Shown here: positions 24,947 through 32,780 of the stretch, in pieces
Layout: every line of letters starts with the position of its first letter
How positions within the stretch are numbered: the first letter of the stretch is position 1
From: an uncultured Lewinella sp.
Lineage (GTDB): Bacteria; Bacteroidota; Bacteroidia; Chitinophagales; Saprospiraceae
Length of the DNA: 39,310 nt
Assembly (NCBI GenBank): GCA_938021455.1
Contig: CALIGP010000113.1
Coordinates: 1 to 39,310 of the forward strand
Direction: 5' to 3'
Notes under the pieces: model-generated
Databases searched by the model: none
What the model was told of the DNA's origin: nothing
Seen by the model: the letters and a program-made list of their open reading frames with translations, nothing else
Program-made: the position numbers and the translations under genes

Positions 24947-25423
24947 TTACCATTTTATGGTATAAGAATATCCTCCACTATCAGATTTCCCCTGTGAGGT
25001 TTCCTTCTGCGTAACGGTGCCCTTGATCTTCCCCGTGCTAGTGTAAGTCACCTGAAGCGAGTTGTTGGGTTTAACTGGTGTGGCCGTTGCAGTAGGCTTC
25101 TTCACCTTGGGGAGCTTGAAGTGGATGTTGATGTCTTGATGAATCCGGACTTTTTTCTTGCGATCTTGCGGGACGTTCCATCGCATTAGTTTGACCACCC
25201 TAATGGCTTCCTGGTCGCAGCCGTGGCCAAGGCCTTTTTTAACTTTAGCGTCGACCACTTTCCCGCGATAGTCTAGGGAGTAGCGAATAAGAACAGTGCC
25301 CTCCACTTTGGCTACTAATGCTTCTTCTGGGTACTTCAGGTGCTCTGCCACGAACTTTTTCATAGCAGCGAGGCCACCGGGGTAGACGGGTTTGGCGATG
25401 TGAGTTGGACGGTTCTTTGCCAT
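24947..25423 (-). CDS. TonB C-terminal-domain protein without a membrane anchor
   Basis: 158 residues. Residues about 10-105 are a TonB C-terminal domain: VYPGGLAAMKKFVAEHLKYP, then VEGTVLIRYSLDYRGKVVDA and GHGCDQEAIRVVKLMRWNVP, as in Bacteroidota energy transducers. It lacks the N-terminal membrane helix and the Pro-rich spacer of TonB and shows no signal peptide; the domain starts at once. A 50-residue basic and Ser/Thr/Gly-rich tail ends in GGYSYTIKW. I infer a soluble relative, possibly cytoplasmic, which cannot carry energy by itself; a truncated copy or a regulatory partner are options. The start is bounded by a hairpin array just upstream, so a lost N-terminus is possible. Confidence 0.7.
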   Translation of the reverse strand: MAKNRPTHIAKPVYPGGLAAMKKFVAEHLKYPEEALVAKVEGTVLIRYSLDYRGKVVDAKVKKGLGHGCDQEAIRVVKLMRWNVPQDRKKKVRIHQDINIHFKLPKVKKPTATATPVKPNNSLQVTYTSTGKIKGTVTQKETSQGKSDSGGYSYTIKW

Positions 25424-25432
25424 TTTGTTTGG

Positions 25433-25560
25433 GCGCGTTTTGCGCTTTTAGACGATGGTAAAACGCGCTACGCTCGTTTTACCTTAGACGCGCTACGCGC
25501 TTTTAGGCGAAAAAATCGCTGCGCTCTTTTTTCTTTTAGACGGCTGTTGGCCTTTTAGGT
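25433..25560. repeat. Array of successive hairpins joined by TTTTAGACG-type motifs
   Basis: Hairpins in order are GCGC-gtttt-GCGC, GGTAAAACG/CGTTTTACC (25457-25483, 9 perfect pairs), GCGC-tac-GCGC and AAAAAA/TTTTTT around TCGCTGCGCTC (25510-25532). They are separated by TTTTAGACG, CTTAGACG, TTTTAGGCG, TTTTAGACGG and TTTTAGGT. The second hairpin resembles the AAAACGC/GCGTTTT hairpins at 6093 and 24914, suggesting local amplification of that unit. Confidence 0.65.
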
Positions 25561-25608
25561 ACTACCCCATGATTAACGTTACAATCATGGCTAAGGTTAA
25601 GCCTGCCC

Positions 25609-25626
25609 TGCACCTGCGTCCGCGCC
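25609..25626 (+). repeat. TGCACCTGCG repeat, copy E (short form)
   Basis: TGCACCTGCGTCCGCGCC, identical to copies D and F over 18 bases, in the gap upstream of the GMC gene. Confidence 0.8.
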
Positions 25627-25691
25627 CTAAATTGGGGAAGTTTACGATTGATGACCGGCTTGTATTATATTACGACAACAAAACTTGAATC

Positions 25692-27428
25692 GTGCAAATA
25701 AAAAAAAGTAGTAAAGAATACGACGCCGTGATTGTCGGCTCCGGGGCCGGTGGTGGCATGACCGCTAATATTTTAGCGAAAGCCGGACTGAACATTGCAA
25801 TTATTGAAGCAGGCCCCTATTTCGATCCCGCGGATCCTAAACAAAAGACCCAGCTGCGCTGGCCTTGGGAGAGTCCTCGGCGTGGTGCTGGAACCCTACG
25901 ATCTTTTGGTGATTTTCACGCTGGATACGGCGGGTGGGAAGTTGAAGGAGAGCCTTATTCTACTGTCGACGATACCAAGTTTAGTTGGTGGCGAACGCGC
26001 GTACTGGGTGGGCGGACTAACCACTGGGGGCGGATCAGCCTACGATTCGGACCCGATGACTTCCATCGGAGAGATCTGGACGGACTGGGCGAGAACTGGC
26101 CCATCACCTACGATGAGATTAAACCTTACTACGATAAACTAGACAAGATGGTTGGCGTTTTCGGTACCAACGAAGGCCTACCAAATGACCCGGACGGGTT
26201 CTTTCTGCCACCACCCAAGCCCCGCCTGCATGAATTGATGGCGGTGAAGGGAGCCACCAAGACCGGTATCCCGATGATTCCCGGCCGCTTGAGTATGGTG
26301 ACTAAACGGATCAATAAAGACCGAGGAATATGCTTCTACTGTGGGCAGTGTTCCCGCGCTTGTTCTGTGTACGCAGATTTTAGTGCCGGTACTGTTTTGA
26401 TCTTTCCAGCCATGAAAAATGGAAAAGAAGGTAAAGGCGGACAGGTGGATCTTTATGTTAATTCAATGGCACGTGAGGTCATCACTGATGGTAACGGTAA
26501 AGCAACCGCAGTAAGCTATATCAGTAAGGATGATCGCCGGGAATACCAGATCAAGGGCAAGGTTATTGTACTGGCGGCATCTGCCTGTGAAACCTCTCGC
26601 CTTTTGATGAACTCTAAAGCCCCCGGCCACACGGAAGGCCTCGGTAATAGCTCCGGCACCCTGGGGCGTTACTTGCACGATAGTACTGGAGCTGGAACCA
26701 ATGCTTTCATTCCTAGCCTAATGGACCGGGATCGTTATAATGAAGATGGGGTTGGCGGAATGCATGTCTATGCACCTTGGTGGGGCAAAAACAAGAAGCT
26801 TGATTTTCCGCGTGGTTACCACCTGGAAGTTTACGGTGGTATGGGCATGCCGAGTTACGGCTTCGGCGGTGGCCACAAGGCTATACAGAAAATGATGGGC
26901 TATAAGCCTGGAGGCTACGGCAACCCATTAATGAAGGATGTTAAAGCGCATTATGGAGCTGTTGTTGGCTTTGCAGGCCGTGGTGAAGCCGTGGCACTAT
27001 ACGACAATTACTGTGAAATTGACCCTGGAAAAGTAGACCAGTGGGGAATTCCTACCCTCCGGTTTCATTATAAGTGGAGCGACCACGAACGGTTGCAAGC
27101 GAAACACATGCATGAATCCATCCGGGAAATACTCACTAATATGGGAGGTATACTCTTTGACGACGAGATTCCTTCTTATGAAAAAGATCACGGGCTACTT
27201 CCGCCCGGCGCGATCATTCACGAAGTAGGGACCGCACGCATGCATAATGACCCCAAGAAGGGCGTAACCAATAAGTACAGTGCACTGCATGAGGTACCTA
27301 ATGTCTACCTCACTGACGCATCCGTCTTTACTTCACAGGCAGACAAAAACCCAACCTGGACGATTATGGCCCTGGCCATGCGAGCCGCTGAACATATCAT
27401 CTCCGAACGCAAAAAAATGAACATCTGA
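25692..27428 (+). CDS. GMC-family FAD-dependent dehydrogenase, large subunit (possible Fe-S site)
   Basis: 578 residues from a GTG start; no in-frame ATG upstream is apparent. The FAD-binding Rossmann motif GSGAGGG is at 16-22, with IIEAG about 20 residues later. The C-terminus has the GMC active-site segments HEVGTARMHNDP (His510) and TSQADKNPTWTIMALAMRAA. Cys214, 217, 220 and 224 form C-x2-C-x2-C-x3-C (CFYCGQCSRAC), as in the fructose/glucose/gluconate dehydrogenase group, where such cysteines hold a [3Fe-4S] cluster that passes electrons on from FAD. It has no signal peptide and is probably exported with its Tat-type partner, whose ATG overlaps this stop by one base. Sugar or sugar-acid substrate not determinable; no cytochrome c subunit follows. 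Confidence 0.88.
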   Translation: MQIKKSSKEYDAVIVGSGAGGGMTANILAKAGLNIAIIEAGPYFDPADPKQKTQLRWPWESPRRGAGTLRSFGDFHAGYGGWEVEGEPYSTVDDTKFSWWRTRVLGGRTNHWGRISLRFGPDDFHRRDLDGLGENWPITYDEIKPYYDKLDKMVGVFGTNEGLPNDPDGFFLPPPKPRLHELMAVKGATKTGIPMIPGRLSMVTKRINKDRGICFYCGQCSRACSVYADFSAGTVLIFPAMKNGKEGKGGQVDLYVNSMAREVITDGNGKATAVSYISKDDRREYQIKGKVIVLAASACETSRLLMNSKAPGHTEGLGNSSGTLGRYLHDSTGAGTNAFIPSLMDRDRYNEDGVGGMHVYAPWWGKNKKLDFPRGYHLEVYGGMGMPSYGFGGGHKAIQKMMGYKPGGYGNPLMKDVKAHYGAVVGFAGRGEAVALYDNYCEIDPGKVDQWGIPTLRFHYKWSDHERLQAKHMHESIREILTNMGGILFDDEIPSYEKDHGLLPPGAIIHEVGTARMHNDPKKGVTNKYSALHEVPNVYLTDASVFTSQADKNPTWTIMALAMRAAEHIISERKKMNI

Positions 27429-28141
27429 TGAATCGCAGAACAACCCTCAAAAATCTCCTGGCAGGCGCAGCGGGCGCTGCGCTGTTGAGCAATGCCACCA
27501 GTTGTGAATCTCCCGTAGAAGCGGGTGCCGTTAAAGCGGAAGCTGCAGGCTATGGCTTACGCTTTCCGCATGAGATCAAGCATGATGCTCGGATTGCGGC
27601 GGATAGCTTCTTTACCGACGCTGAGAAGGTCGATTTGGGCATCCTGGCAGATATCATCGCCCCAGGCACGGAAACGGAGCCTAAAGCAACGGACACCGGT
27701 ATTGTCGATTTCTTTGAATTCATGGCACTTGACTTGCCGGATTACTACCAGGGCATCCTACGGGGCGGTATCGGTTGGCTGAATATTGAAGCAAGCCGTC
27801 GCTTTGATCGTTACTTTGTGGACCTCACCCCCGCGGAACGCATTGAAATCATTGATGATATTGCCTACCCAGAAGAGGCCGAAGACACAGAATTCGAGGC
27901 TGGTGCTGCCTTCTTCGATCGCGTTCGCTATCTCACCCTAACGGGCTATTTCACTAGTGAAAAAGGCATCAAAACACTCGACTATCAAGGGAACTCGCCT
28001 AACGTGTGGGACGGTGTACCCCAGGAGGTGCTGGATAAGCATGGTCTGGAATACGATCCGAAATACCTGCCGCAATACGTTGACCAGTCAAAGCGGGACA
28101 TCCAGGCAGAGTGGGATGATGATATGAACCTGATTACCTAG
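27428..28141 (+). CDS. Gluconate 2-dehydrogenase subunit 3-like small subunit, Tat signal
   Basis: 237 residues. The start overlaps the upstream stop (TGATG), indicating translational coupling. The N-terminus MNRRTTLKNLLAGAAGAALL is a twin-arginine signal (RRTTLK) followed by a possible lipobox-like NATSC. Mature residues about 60-200 (FFTDAEKVDLGILADIIAPG, then DFFEFMALDLPDYYQGILRG and FFDRVRYLTLTGYFTSEKG) match the small subunit family that carries signal-less GMC subunits through the Tat system. It thus acts as an escort and stabiliser of the dehydrogenase in the periplasm. The stop codon lies at the edge of a 167-bp palindromic element. Confidence 0.88.
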   Translation: MNRRTTLKNLLAGAAGAALLSNATSCESPVEAGAVKAEAAGYGLRFPHEIKHDARIAADSFFTDAEKVDLGILADIIAPGTETEPKATDTGIVDFFEFMALDLPDYYQGILRGGIGWLNIEASRRFDRYFVDLTPAERIEIIDDIAYPEEAEDTEFEAGAAFFDRVRYLTLTGYFTSEKGIKTLDYQGNSPNVWDGVPQEVLDKHGLEYDPKYLPQYVDQSKRDIQAEWDDDMNLIT

Positions 28142-28304
28142 TACAGTGTAATTTAAGTATTCGCTGGTTTCTGCTTGGTCTTTTGCCCGCTGGCGTCATG
28201 AAAAAACAGGTCCGTAGCTACGGCTATGCACCGATTTTTTCATCTAACCAGCGACCAAAATCCCGGCGCAGAAACCTAACTCAACTTATGTTACACTGTA
28301 CTAG
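28138..28304. mobile_element. 167-bp MITE-like nested palindrome with CTAG ends
   Basis: The outer arms of 37 bp (28138-28174 and 28268-28304) match at 28 positions; the outermost 14 are perfect (CTAGTACAGTGTAA). Inner paired blocks are GCTGG/CCAGC and ATGAAAAAA/TTTTTTCAT around a central CGTAGCTACG. There is no ORF. The ends CTAG...CTAG are what a TA or CTAG target-site duplication would leave, as with IS630/Tc1-type or YTAR-target elements. The left end supplies the TAG stop of the upstream gene. Mobility is inference. Confidence 0.6.
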
Positions 28305-28319
28305 TGACCTGTGTCTGAA

Positions 28320-28376
28320 CCTGATAGCTTAATTGAGTAAAGAGATTAAGGAAAAAAACTCCATTAAGCTATCAGG
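28320..28376. repeat. Perfect 14-bp inverted repeat upstream of the SRP RNA gene
   Basis: CCTGATAGCTTAAT (28320-28333) and ATTAAGCTATCAGG (28363-28376) are separated by 29 A-rich bases. The right arm lies over the -33 position of the SRP RNA promoter. It may be a second small palindromic element or an operator. Confidence 0.6.
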
Positions 28377-28390
28377 CTATCTATCTAAGA

Positions 28391-28398
28391 TGTACCTT
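28391..28398 (+). promoter_or_regulatory. -7 element of the SRP RNA gene
   Basis: TACCTTTG ends 4 bases before the GGGC that opens the RNA, which fits a start 5-7 bases downstream of the element. It is a useful calibration for other TAnnTTTG sites in the window. Confidence 0.65.
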
Positions 28399-28402
28399 TG
28401 CG

Positions 28403-28495
28403 CCGGGCAGCACACGGTTAGCTCCTCCTGAACTCCCCCAGGGCGGAAACGCAGCAAGGGTAGGGGGTTGTAGCGACCGGTGTGTCTGCCTTTTT
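28403..28495 (+). ncRNA. ffs: Signal recognition particle RNA (4.5S, small bacterial type)
   Basis: About 93 bases. The Ffh-binding apex is clear: CCCCCAGGGCGGAAACGCAG continuing CAAGGGTAGGGGG, that is a GAAA tetraloop on a GCG/CGC stem, the CAGG/AGCA symmetric loop and a C/G-rich lower stem. The outer helix pairs GGGCAGCACACGG with CCGGTGTGTCTGCC with small bulges, and the RNA ends in seven T, serving as its own terminator. SRP RNA with Ffh targets nascent membrane proteins to the translocon. The ORF track reads through the 3' half as an N-terminal extension of the DoxX gene; that is not coding. Confidence 0.92.
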
Positions 28496-28562
28496 TTGTA
28501 CCCCTAAGGGAAGGATTTTTGTCCTTTTAGCTTACCTTGTACGGCGTACTAAAACCAATAAC

Positions 28563-28961
28563 ATGACGAAGGGAAACATTGACTTAGGGCTATTGGTCCT
28601 ACGACTTTGGTTTGGGCTGGAGATGGCCTTTATGCACGGGTTACCGAAACTGATGAAAATCTTTCGTGGGGACATGACCTTTGCTAACCCGATTGGGGTA
28701 GGGGAGGAATTGAGTCTGATTCTTGCCGTTTTTGCGGAGTTCGTTTGTGGCTTACTAATAGCTGCTGGTTTTTTTACACGACTGGCTTGTATTCCCTACC
28801 TGATCACGATGCTGGTGGCGGCCTTCCTCGTACATGGCGGAGACCCTTGGGGAAAGATGGCTTTTCCTCTTATGTACGCCGTTGCCGCCATTGTGTTATT
28901 GCTCACGGGGCCAGGGCAGTATAGTCTGGATGGGCGTTTTTATGGAAAGGAAGCTACTTAG
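28563..28961 (+). CDS. DoxX-family membrane protein
   Basis: 132 residues from the ATG at 28563. Four hydrophobic segments follow the DoxX pattern: LGLLVLRLWFGLEMAFMHGLPKLM starts (in two parts) with the typical R and HG-x-x-K, then LSLILAVFAEFVCGLLIAAG, LACIPYLITMLVAAFLVHGG and FPLMYAVAAIVLLLTGPG-x-YSLDG. Members are inner-membrane proteins linked to quinone or redox homeostasis, but most have no known reaction. The track start (GTG at 28482) lies inside the SRP RNA and is rejected. It is convergent with the sulfatase-fold gene, with 22 bases between ends. Confidence 0.85.
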   Translation: MTKGNIDLGLLVLRLWFGLEMAFMHGLPKLMKIFRGDMTFANPIGVGEELSLILAVFAEFVCGLLIAAGFFTRLACIPYLITMLVAAFLVHGGDPWGKMAFPLMYAVAAIVLLLTGPGQYSLDGRFYGKEAT

Positions 28962-28983
28962 TAGGGCTGCCTTATTACAACGC

Positions 28984-30828
28984 TTAATCGAGCAGATAAT
29001 GATCTTTTATTAGGCCGACTAAGGAATCCAGGTTCATTTTACTGGAACCCTCAAGGAGGATTGGTTGTTCAGGATGACTAATGTCATAAAGCGCTGTAGT
29101 GCCATCTTTTTTGTGGACGCTTAGCTGAAAGAGCCCCCCAGTGTCTTTGAAAATAGCCGAATAGGTATCTGCTTCAGATTGATATAGAGGTGAAGCATTG
29201 TTGGCGGAAAAAACAGACTGTCCTTCCCAGGATTCAGGCATTGGGAGGCCGAGCAAATCAATAACCGTAGGGGCGACATCAATCTGACTATTAACACTGC
29301 TAATGGAATCGTTAGGAAAGGTTCTGTTTCCGAGATAAGTGAGGACAAGGGGAATCCATGTTTCGGGCATTTCAGTGCTCTTGCCATGCCAGTAGCGATT
29401 GTTCTCCATTAGTGCCTGTCCATGGTCTGAGGTGATAACAACTAAGGCGTCTTCGAGGTAGCCTTTTTCTTTAAGGGCCTGCAACGTTCTACTGATCTGA
29501 TGATCCAGCTGCCAGACTCTGTTGTCATAATTATTGACCATTGCCTCTTTCCCGATCTGTCCTACTTTCCATTTAGCGGGAGTGTATTTTTCGTATTTCT
29601 GATGGAAGGCACCCGTTTGGTGGGTAGACATGAAATGGAAGTAAAAAAAGGCTGGTTTTTCTGAGGCAGGTTGGACTTTACTCAGCCCCGCTGGAATAAT
29701 GGCCATGTCGTCTGATGCAGATGCCATCTTGACTTCCGGGTCGTTTTGATAGGTAATTCCGTCGTAGTAAAAATCTATTTCGTTGCCGAAATACTCACGA
29801 ATATTATAAAATTTGCTGAAAAAGCCACTTAGTATAAAGTTGATGTCATAGCCTTGTTTACGGAGTGCTTCATGAAGCATAAACCGCTTAAGGCTTAGAC
29901 GCTCTCTGGAGGCCATCGTTGCTGTAATTCCAGGATAAGAGTGAGAGCTAACGGAAAAATAGCGGTGATGGGTAATAGATTGAGGTAATTGGGATAAGGA
30001 GTCAAGCGTTGGAGATATTTTTCTCGAATAACCATAACTACCGAGTCGGTCTGCTCTTAGAGCGTCACAAATTATAAAAATAACGTTTGGTTTGTATGAC
30101 GCAATGGCCTGAGGGTATTTCTGTAGAGCTTGTTCATGTTCCTGCCCAAGGTCAATTACCTTATGCGAGTGCTGGAAACTTACAGGTTGCAAGAAGGAGA
30201 GTATAGGGTCGTATTGGGTTCTGGTAGCGCTGTATAGCTTCTGGTGTACAGAAGGTATGTTGATGGTAAGAAGAAGATATAGTAACGGCAGTACTAGAAT
30301 CAATGCACTACGGAAGAACTGTTTCCTACTGCTTAATGATTGAAGACATGTTCTTTGCTCTTTGTCTAACCCGGGTGAAATTTTGAAAAAAGCCAGGCCT
30401 AATAGTAGGCTGGGCATAAGGCATATTCCAATTAGCACGGGCTTTGAAATGGGAAGTTCTTTCCAGAGGTATGGAATTTCTTTGAAGTTGTCAAAAATTA
30501 AAGCATAATGCAAAGGTGTACCCCAGTTGGTTATACTTAAGTAGTAGATGAAGTAAAGAGTCGCAGTAATCATTAGTGCGACGGGCCAGAAGAAAGTTAG
30601 AAGTAGTTTGGATTTTTTATGACGGAACAATGAGGTGCATAAAAAACTTATGGCCATCAATAAGTAGAGGGTAATGCCTAAGATAAGGGCGTGATAAAGA
30701 GCCGACTTAAAGTCATTGCCTAGCTTAATACAGATCAGCGTGTTAAGGCACATGAAAAAGATAAAAGCCACGGCTGTCAGACCTGTTAGTAGCGGCTTTT
30801 TTTCGATAATTACCTTAGTCGTACTCAT
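28984..30828 (-). CDS. Membrane-anchored sulfatase-fold enzyme (LTA synthase / phosphoethanolamine transferase-like)
   Basis: 614 residues. Five N-terminal membrane segments (between about 12 and 195) are followed by a periplasmic alkaline-phosphatase-superfamily domain. It begins with PNVIFIICDALRADRLGSYG, whose Asp is a metal ligand. The nucleophile region is SVSSHSYPGITATM, with Ser or Thr, not the Cys-x-Pro-x-Arg of formylglycine sulfatases. The distal metal site is in VVITSDHGQ and WHGKSTEMPE. This layout suits transferases that move phospho-head groups onto lipids or glycans, or hydrolases; I cannot decide which. It diverges from the GT2 gene with only 19 bases between starts, so promoters must overlap coding sequence. 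Confidence 0.75.
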   Translation of the reverse strand: MSTTKVIIEKKPLLTGLTAVAFIFFMCLNTLICIKLGNDFKSALYHALILGITLYLLMAISFLCTSLFRHKKSKLLLTFFWPVALMITATLYFIYYLSITNWGTPLHYALIFDNFKEIPYLWKELPISKPVLIGICLMPSLLLGLAFFKISPGLDKEQRTCLQSLSSRKQFFRSALILVLPLLYLLLTINIPSVHQKLYSATRTQYDPILSFLQPVSFQHSHKVIDLGQEHEQALQKYPQAIASYKPNVIFIICDALRADRLGSYGYSRKISPTLDSLSQLPQSITHHRYFSVSSHSYPGITATMASRERLSLKRFMLHEALRKQGYDINFILSGFFSKFYNIREYFGNEIDFYYDGITYQNDPEVKMASASDDMAIIPAGLSKVQPASEKPAFFYFHFMSTHQTGAFHQKYEKYTPAKWKVGQIGKEAMVNNYDNRVWQLDHQISRTLQALKEKGYLEDALVVITSDHGQALMENNRYWHGKSTEMPETWIPLVLTYLGNRTFPNDSISSVNSQIDVAPTVIDLLGLPMPESWEGQSVFSANNASPLYQSEADTYSAIFKDTGGLFQLSVHKKDGTTALYDISHPEQPILLEGSSKMNLDSLVGLIKDHYLLD

Positions 30829-30847
30829 ATCCGAAAGGTAATGAGGA

Positions 30848-31816
30848 ATGATGAAGTTTCAAGATTATATTCGCAGGATGAGGCTATCGGTCATTATTCC
30901 CACATACAAAGGTATAGATACGATTAGTCGTGCGATTGACTCCGTTCTGGCGCAAGCGGATGTTGTAGATGAGTTACTGATTATTGATAATAACCCAGGA
31001 GAAACTACGGAGATGGTTCTTCGGGCGTACTTAGAGCATCCCCCCGTTCCGATAAGCTTGATTCGGGAAAAAGCTCAGGGAGCGGCCAGAGCAAGGAACG
31101 TAGGCATCAGAAAAGCTCAGGGGGAGTGGATTCAATTTCTTGACGATGATGATGAATTGCTGCCAGGGAAAATCGCCCGGCAATTGGATTTGGTGTTGCC
31201 AACTACAGACTGGGTAATGGGGAAAGGGGAAATGGTAAATCCCGACGGTAGTAGTGTCGTCCTTGAACTTTCACCTGAGCCTTGGAAGGGGTTAGTGTTC
31301 AACGGAGGTTTGGGAGACATGAACTCCAGTCTTTTTCGGCGAAAGACTTTACTTGATCTTGGTGGACAAAACGAAGACTTGGTGAATGGAGTCGATATGG
31401 AAATGTACTTCCGTTTACTCCAATATGGAGCCAATTGGATACAGGACCATGAGCGTTGTTCTTACTACTATAATCATGATGGATTCCGATTGTCTCGACA
31501 GGTACCCCGTGATCTGGTCCGTAGAGACTTGGAGTTGAAAGTGGCTGTCAGGAATTATTTGGAAAATAAAATGGAGGATTATTATAAATCGAATAAAGCT
31601 TTTTTTGAAACAGCCATTCTTCGTGGGATTTCCCGACAGTTTTCAGTTGATGAAGTAGCGGGAACGAAAAGTTATAGAAAATACTTTTCTACCGGTCTGC
31701 CGAAGGCGTTAGATGTTACCGTTTTGCCAAATGGAGTTTTGGTTTTTTTGTATAAACTGATTGGGTTTCCCAATACCGAATTATTAAGATCCCGATTGAG
31801 ACGCTTAATCAGGTAG
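30848..31816 (+). CDS. Glycosyltransferase family 2
   Basis: 322 residues. GT-A fold: LSVIIPTYKGIDTISRAIDS (13-32), ELLIIDNNPGE, ARARNVGIRKAQGEWIQFLD and the DDDD metal-binding (DXD) site near residue 98. Later GGLGDMNSSLFRRK and the acidic GVDMEMYFRL (ED/DXE-type catalytic base region) follow. The C-terminal third has no membrane helix, so it is a cytoplasmic enzyme that adds one sugar from a nucleotide sugar during surface glycan assembly. A second possible start is Met11 (30878), nearer the first beta strand. It converges on the next GT2 gene, overlapping it by 12 bases. Confidence 0.88.
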   Translation: MMKFQDYIRRMRLSVIIPTYKGIDTISRAIDSVLAQADVVDELLIIDNNPGETTEMVLRAYLEHPPVPISLIREKAQGAARARNVGIRKAQGEWIQFLDDDDELLPGKIARQLDLVLPTTDWVMGKGEMVNPDGSSVVLELSPEPWKGLVFNGGLGDMNSSLFRRKTLLDLGGQNEDLVNGVDMEMYFRLLQYGANWIQDHERCSYYYNHDGFRLSRQVPRDLVRRDLELKVAVRNYLENKMEDYYKSNKAFFETAILRGISRQFSVDEVAGTKSYRKYFSTGLPKALDVTVLPNGVLVFLYKLIGFPNTELLRSRLRRLIR

Positions 31817-32713
31817 ACTGGAGACGTCTCGTCCTCGATATTTTCCCCATGCATTCGCTATGTTGCCGATAGTGTCCAATACGGCATTTTGCCAATAGTA
31901 ATTGTCTCGTACCAAAATTTTAATAATAGATTTTGGAGTGGTGATAAATACTATTGTAATTATTTTTTTAAAAAGATCTTTCAGGGTGAAAGGGTGACTG
32001 ACAGAAAGTGAATTCCATGCGACCCCATGTGAAAAAGACATCTTTAGTTGGTTCGCCAACAGGTGCTTTCGGGGAGCGACTAAATGAGACATTTTCATGT
32101 CGGAATTGAAATGTAGTAAAAGCCCCATGCTTCGAGCCCTGTCTTGAATTTCATCTTCCTCTCCGTACCCGAAGGAGGTAGCTTTCATGCCAAGTTCATG
32201 GTTAAAATTTCCAATGTCTTCAAATGTTTTTCGCCGGAAAGCGAGGATCCCTGCGCTGAGATATTCTCCCGGTTTTATTTTTGTTAATCCATCCTTAAGT
32301 ACCGCTCGCTGTGGACTAGAGTAGATGGCCTTTAACCAACTGGGGGGAGTGGATTCGAAGTGATGGAAATACATTCCGCCAACAATATCTACTTCTTTAT
32401 TTTCAAAAGCAGAGAGGGTGGCTGATATCAGATTTCTGTCCGGAATGGCATCGTCATCCAAGAATAATAGGATGGAGTTTTTAGCTTTCTGAATGGCCTT
32501 GTTTCTGGCAGAACTAAGGCCGATTACGGGCTCTTCATAATAGCGGGCATTAAACTTCTTCGCAATGGCAGCGCAGTCTACGTTGCAGTCATTGTCTATG
32601 ACCATAATGGTGAAGCCGGAGATGGACTGAGCCGTCAGGGCCGTCAGGCAGTCTTTAAGTAAGCGGTTTCTCCGGTACGTACAAATGGCTACGGTGATGT
32701 CTTCTGCTTTCAT
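31805..32713 (-). CDS. Glycosyltransferase family 2
   Basis: 302 residues. GT-A start ITVAICTYRRNRLLKDCLTA, then MVIDNDCN, GLSSARNKAIQKAKNSILLF and the DDDA (DXD) metal site. Acceptor-side text includes SAGILAFRRKTFEDIGNFN and GYGEEDEIQDRARSMG, where the E-D-E is the likely base. The wording GGMYFHHF-x-STPPSWL is found in GT2 enzymes of bacterial surface-polysaccharide loci. Residues about 245-260 (FKKIITIVFITTPKSIIKI) are hydrophobic and may attach to the membrane. It faces the preceding GT2 tail to tail and diverges from the sulfotransferase, so the two GTs are separate units. Confidence 0.88.
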   Translation of the reverse strand: MKAEDITVAICTYRRNRLLKDCLTALTAQSISGFTIMVIDNDCNVDCAAIAKKFNARYYEEPVIGLSSARNKAIQKAKNSILLFLDDDAIPDRNLISATLSAFENKEVDIVGGMYFHHFESTPPSWLKAIYSSPQRAVLKDGLTKIKPGEYLSAGILAFRRKTFEDIGNFNHELGMKATSFGYGEEDEIQDRARSMGLLLHFNSDMKMSHLVAPRKHLLANQLKMSFSHGVAWNSLSVSHPFTLKDLFKKIITIVFITTPKSIIKILVRDNYYWQNAVLDTIGNIANAWGKYRGRDVSSLPD

Positions 32714-32780
32714 GTGCCTATCTTGCCAACTGCGACGTTCTTTACCCTGGGCGATGGGTGAAGATTTAAAACAACGATGA

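Noticed and set aside
25433-25560. CRISPR array
   Set aside because: Units are short, irregular hairpins without constant repeat length or unique spacers, and no cas genes are present.
28482-28562. N-terminal 27 residues of the DoxX ORF in the track
   Set aside because: This stretch is the 3' arm and T-run of the SRP RNA gene; the ATG at 28563 starts the family-like sequence.
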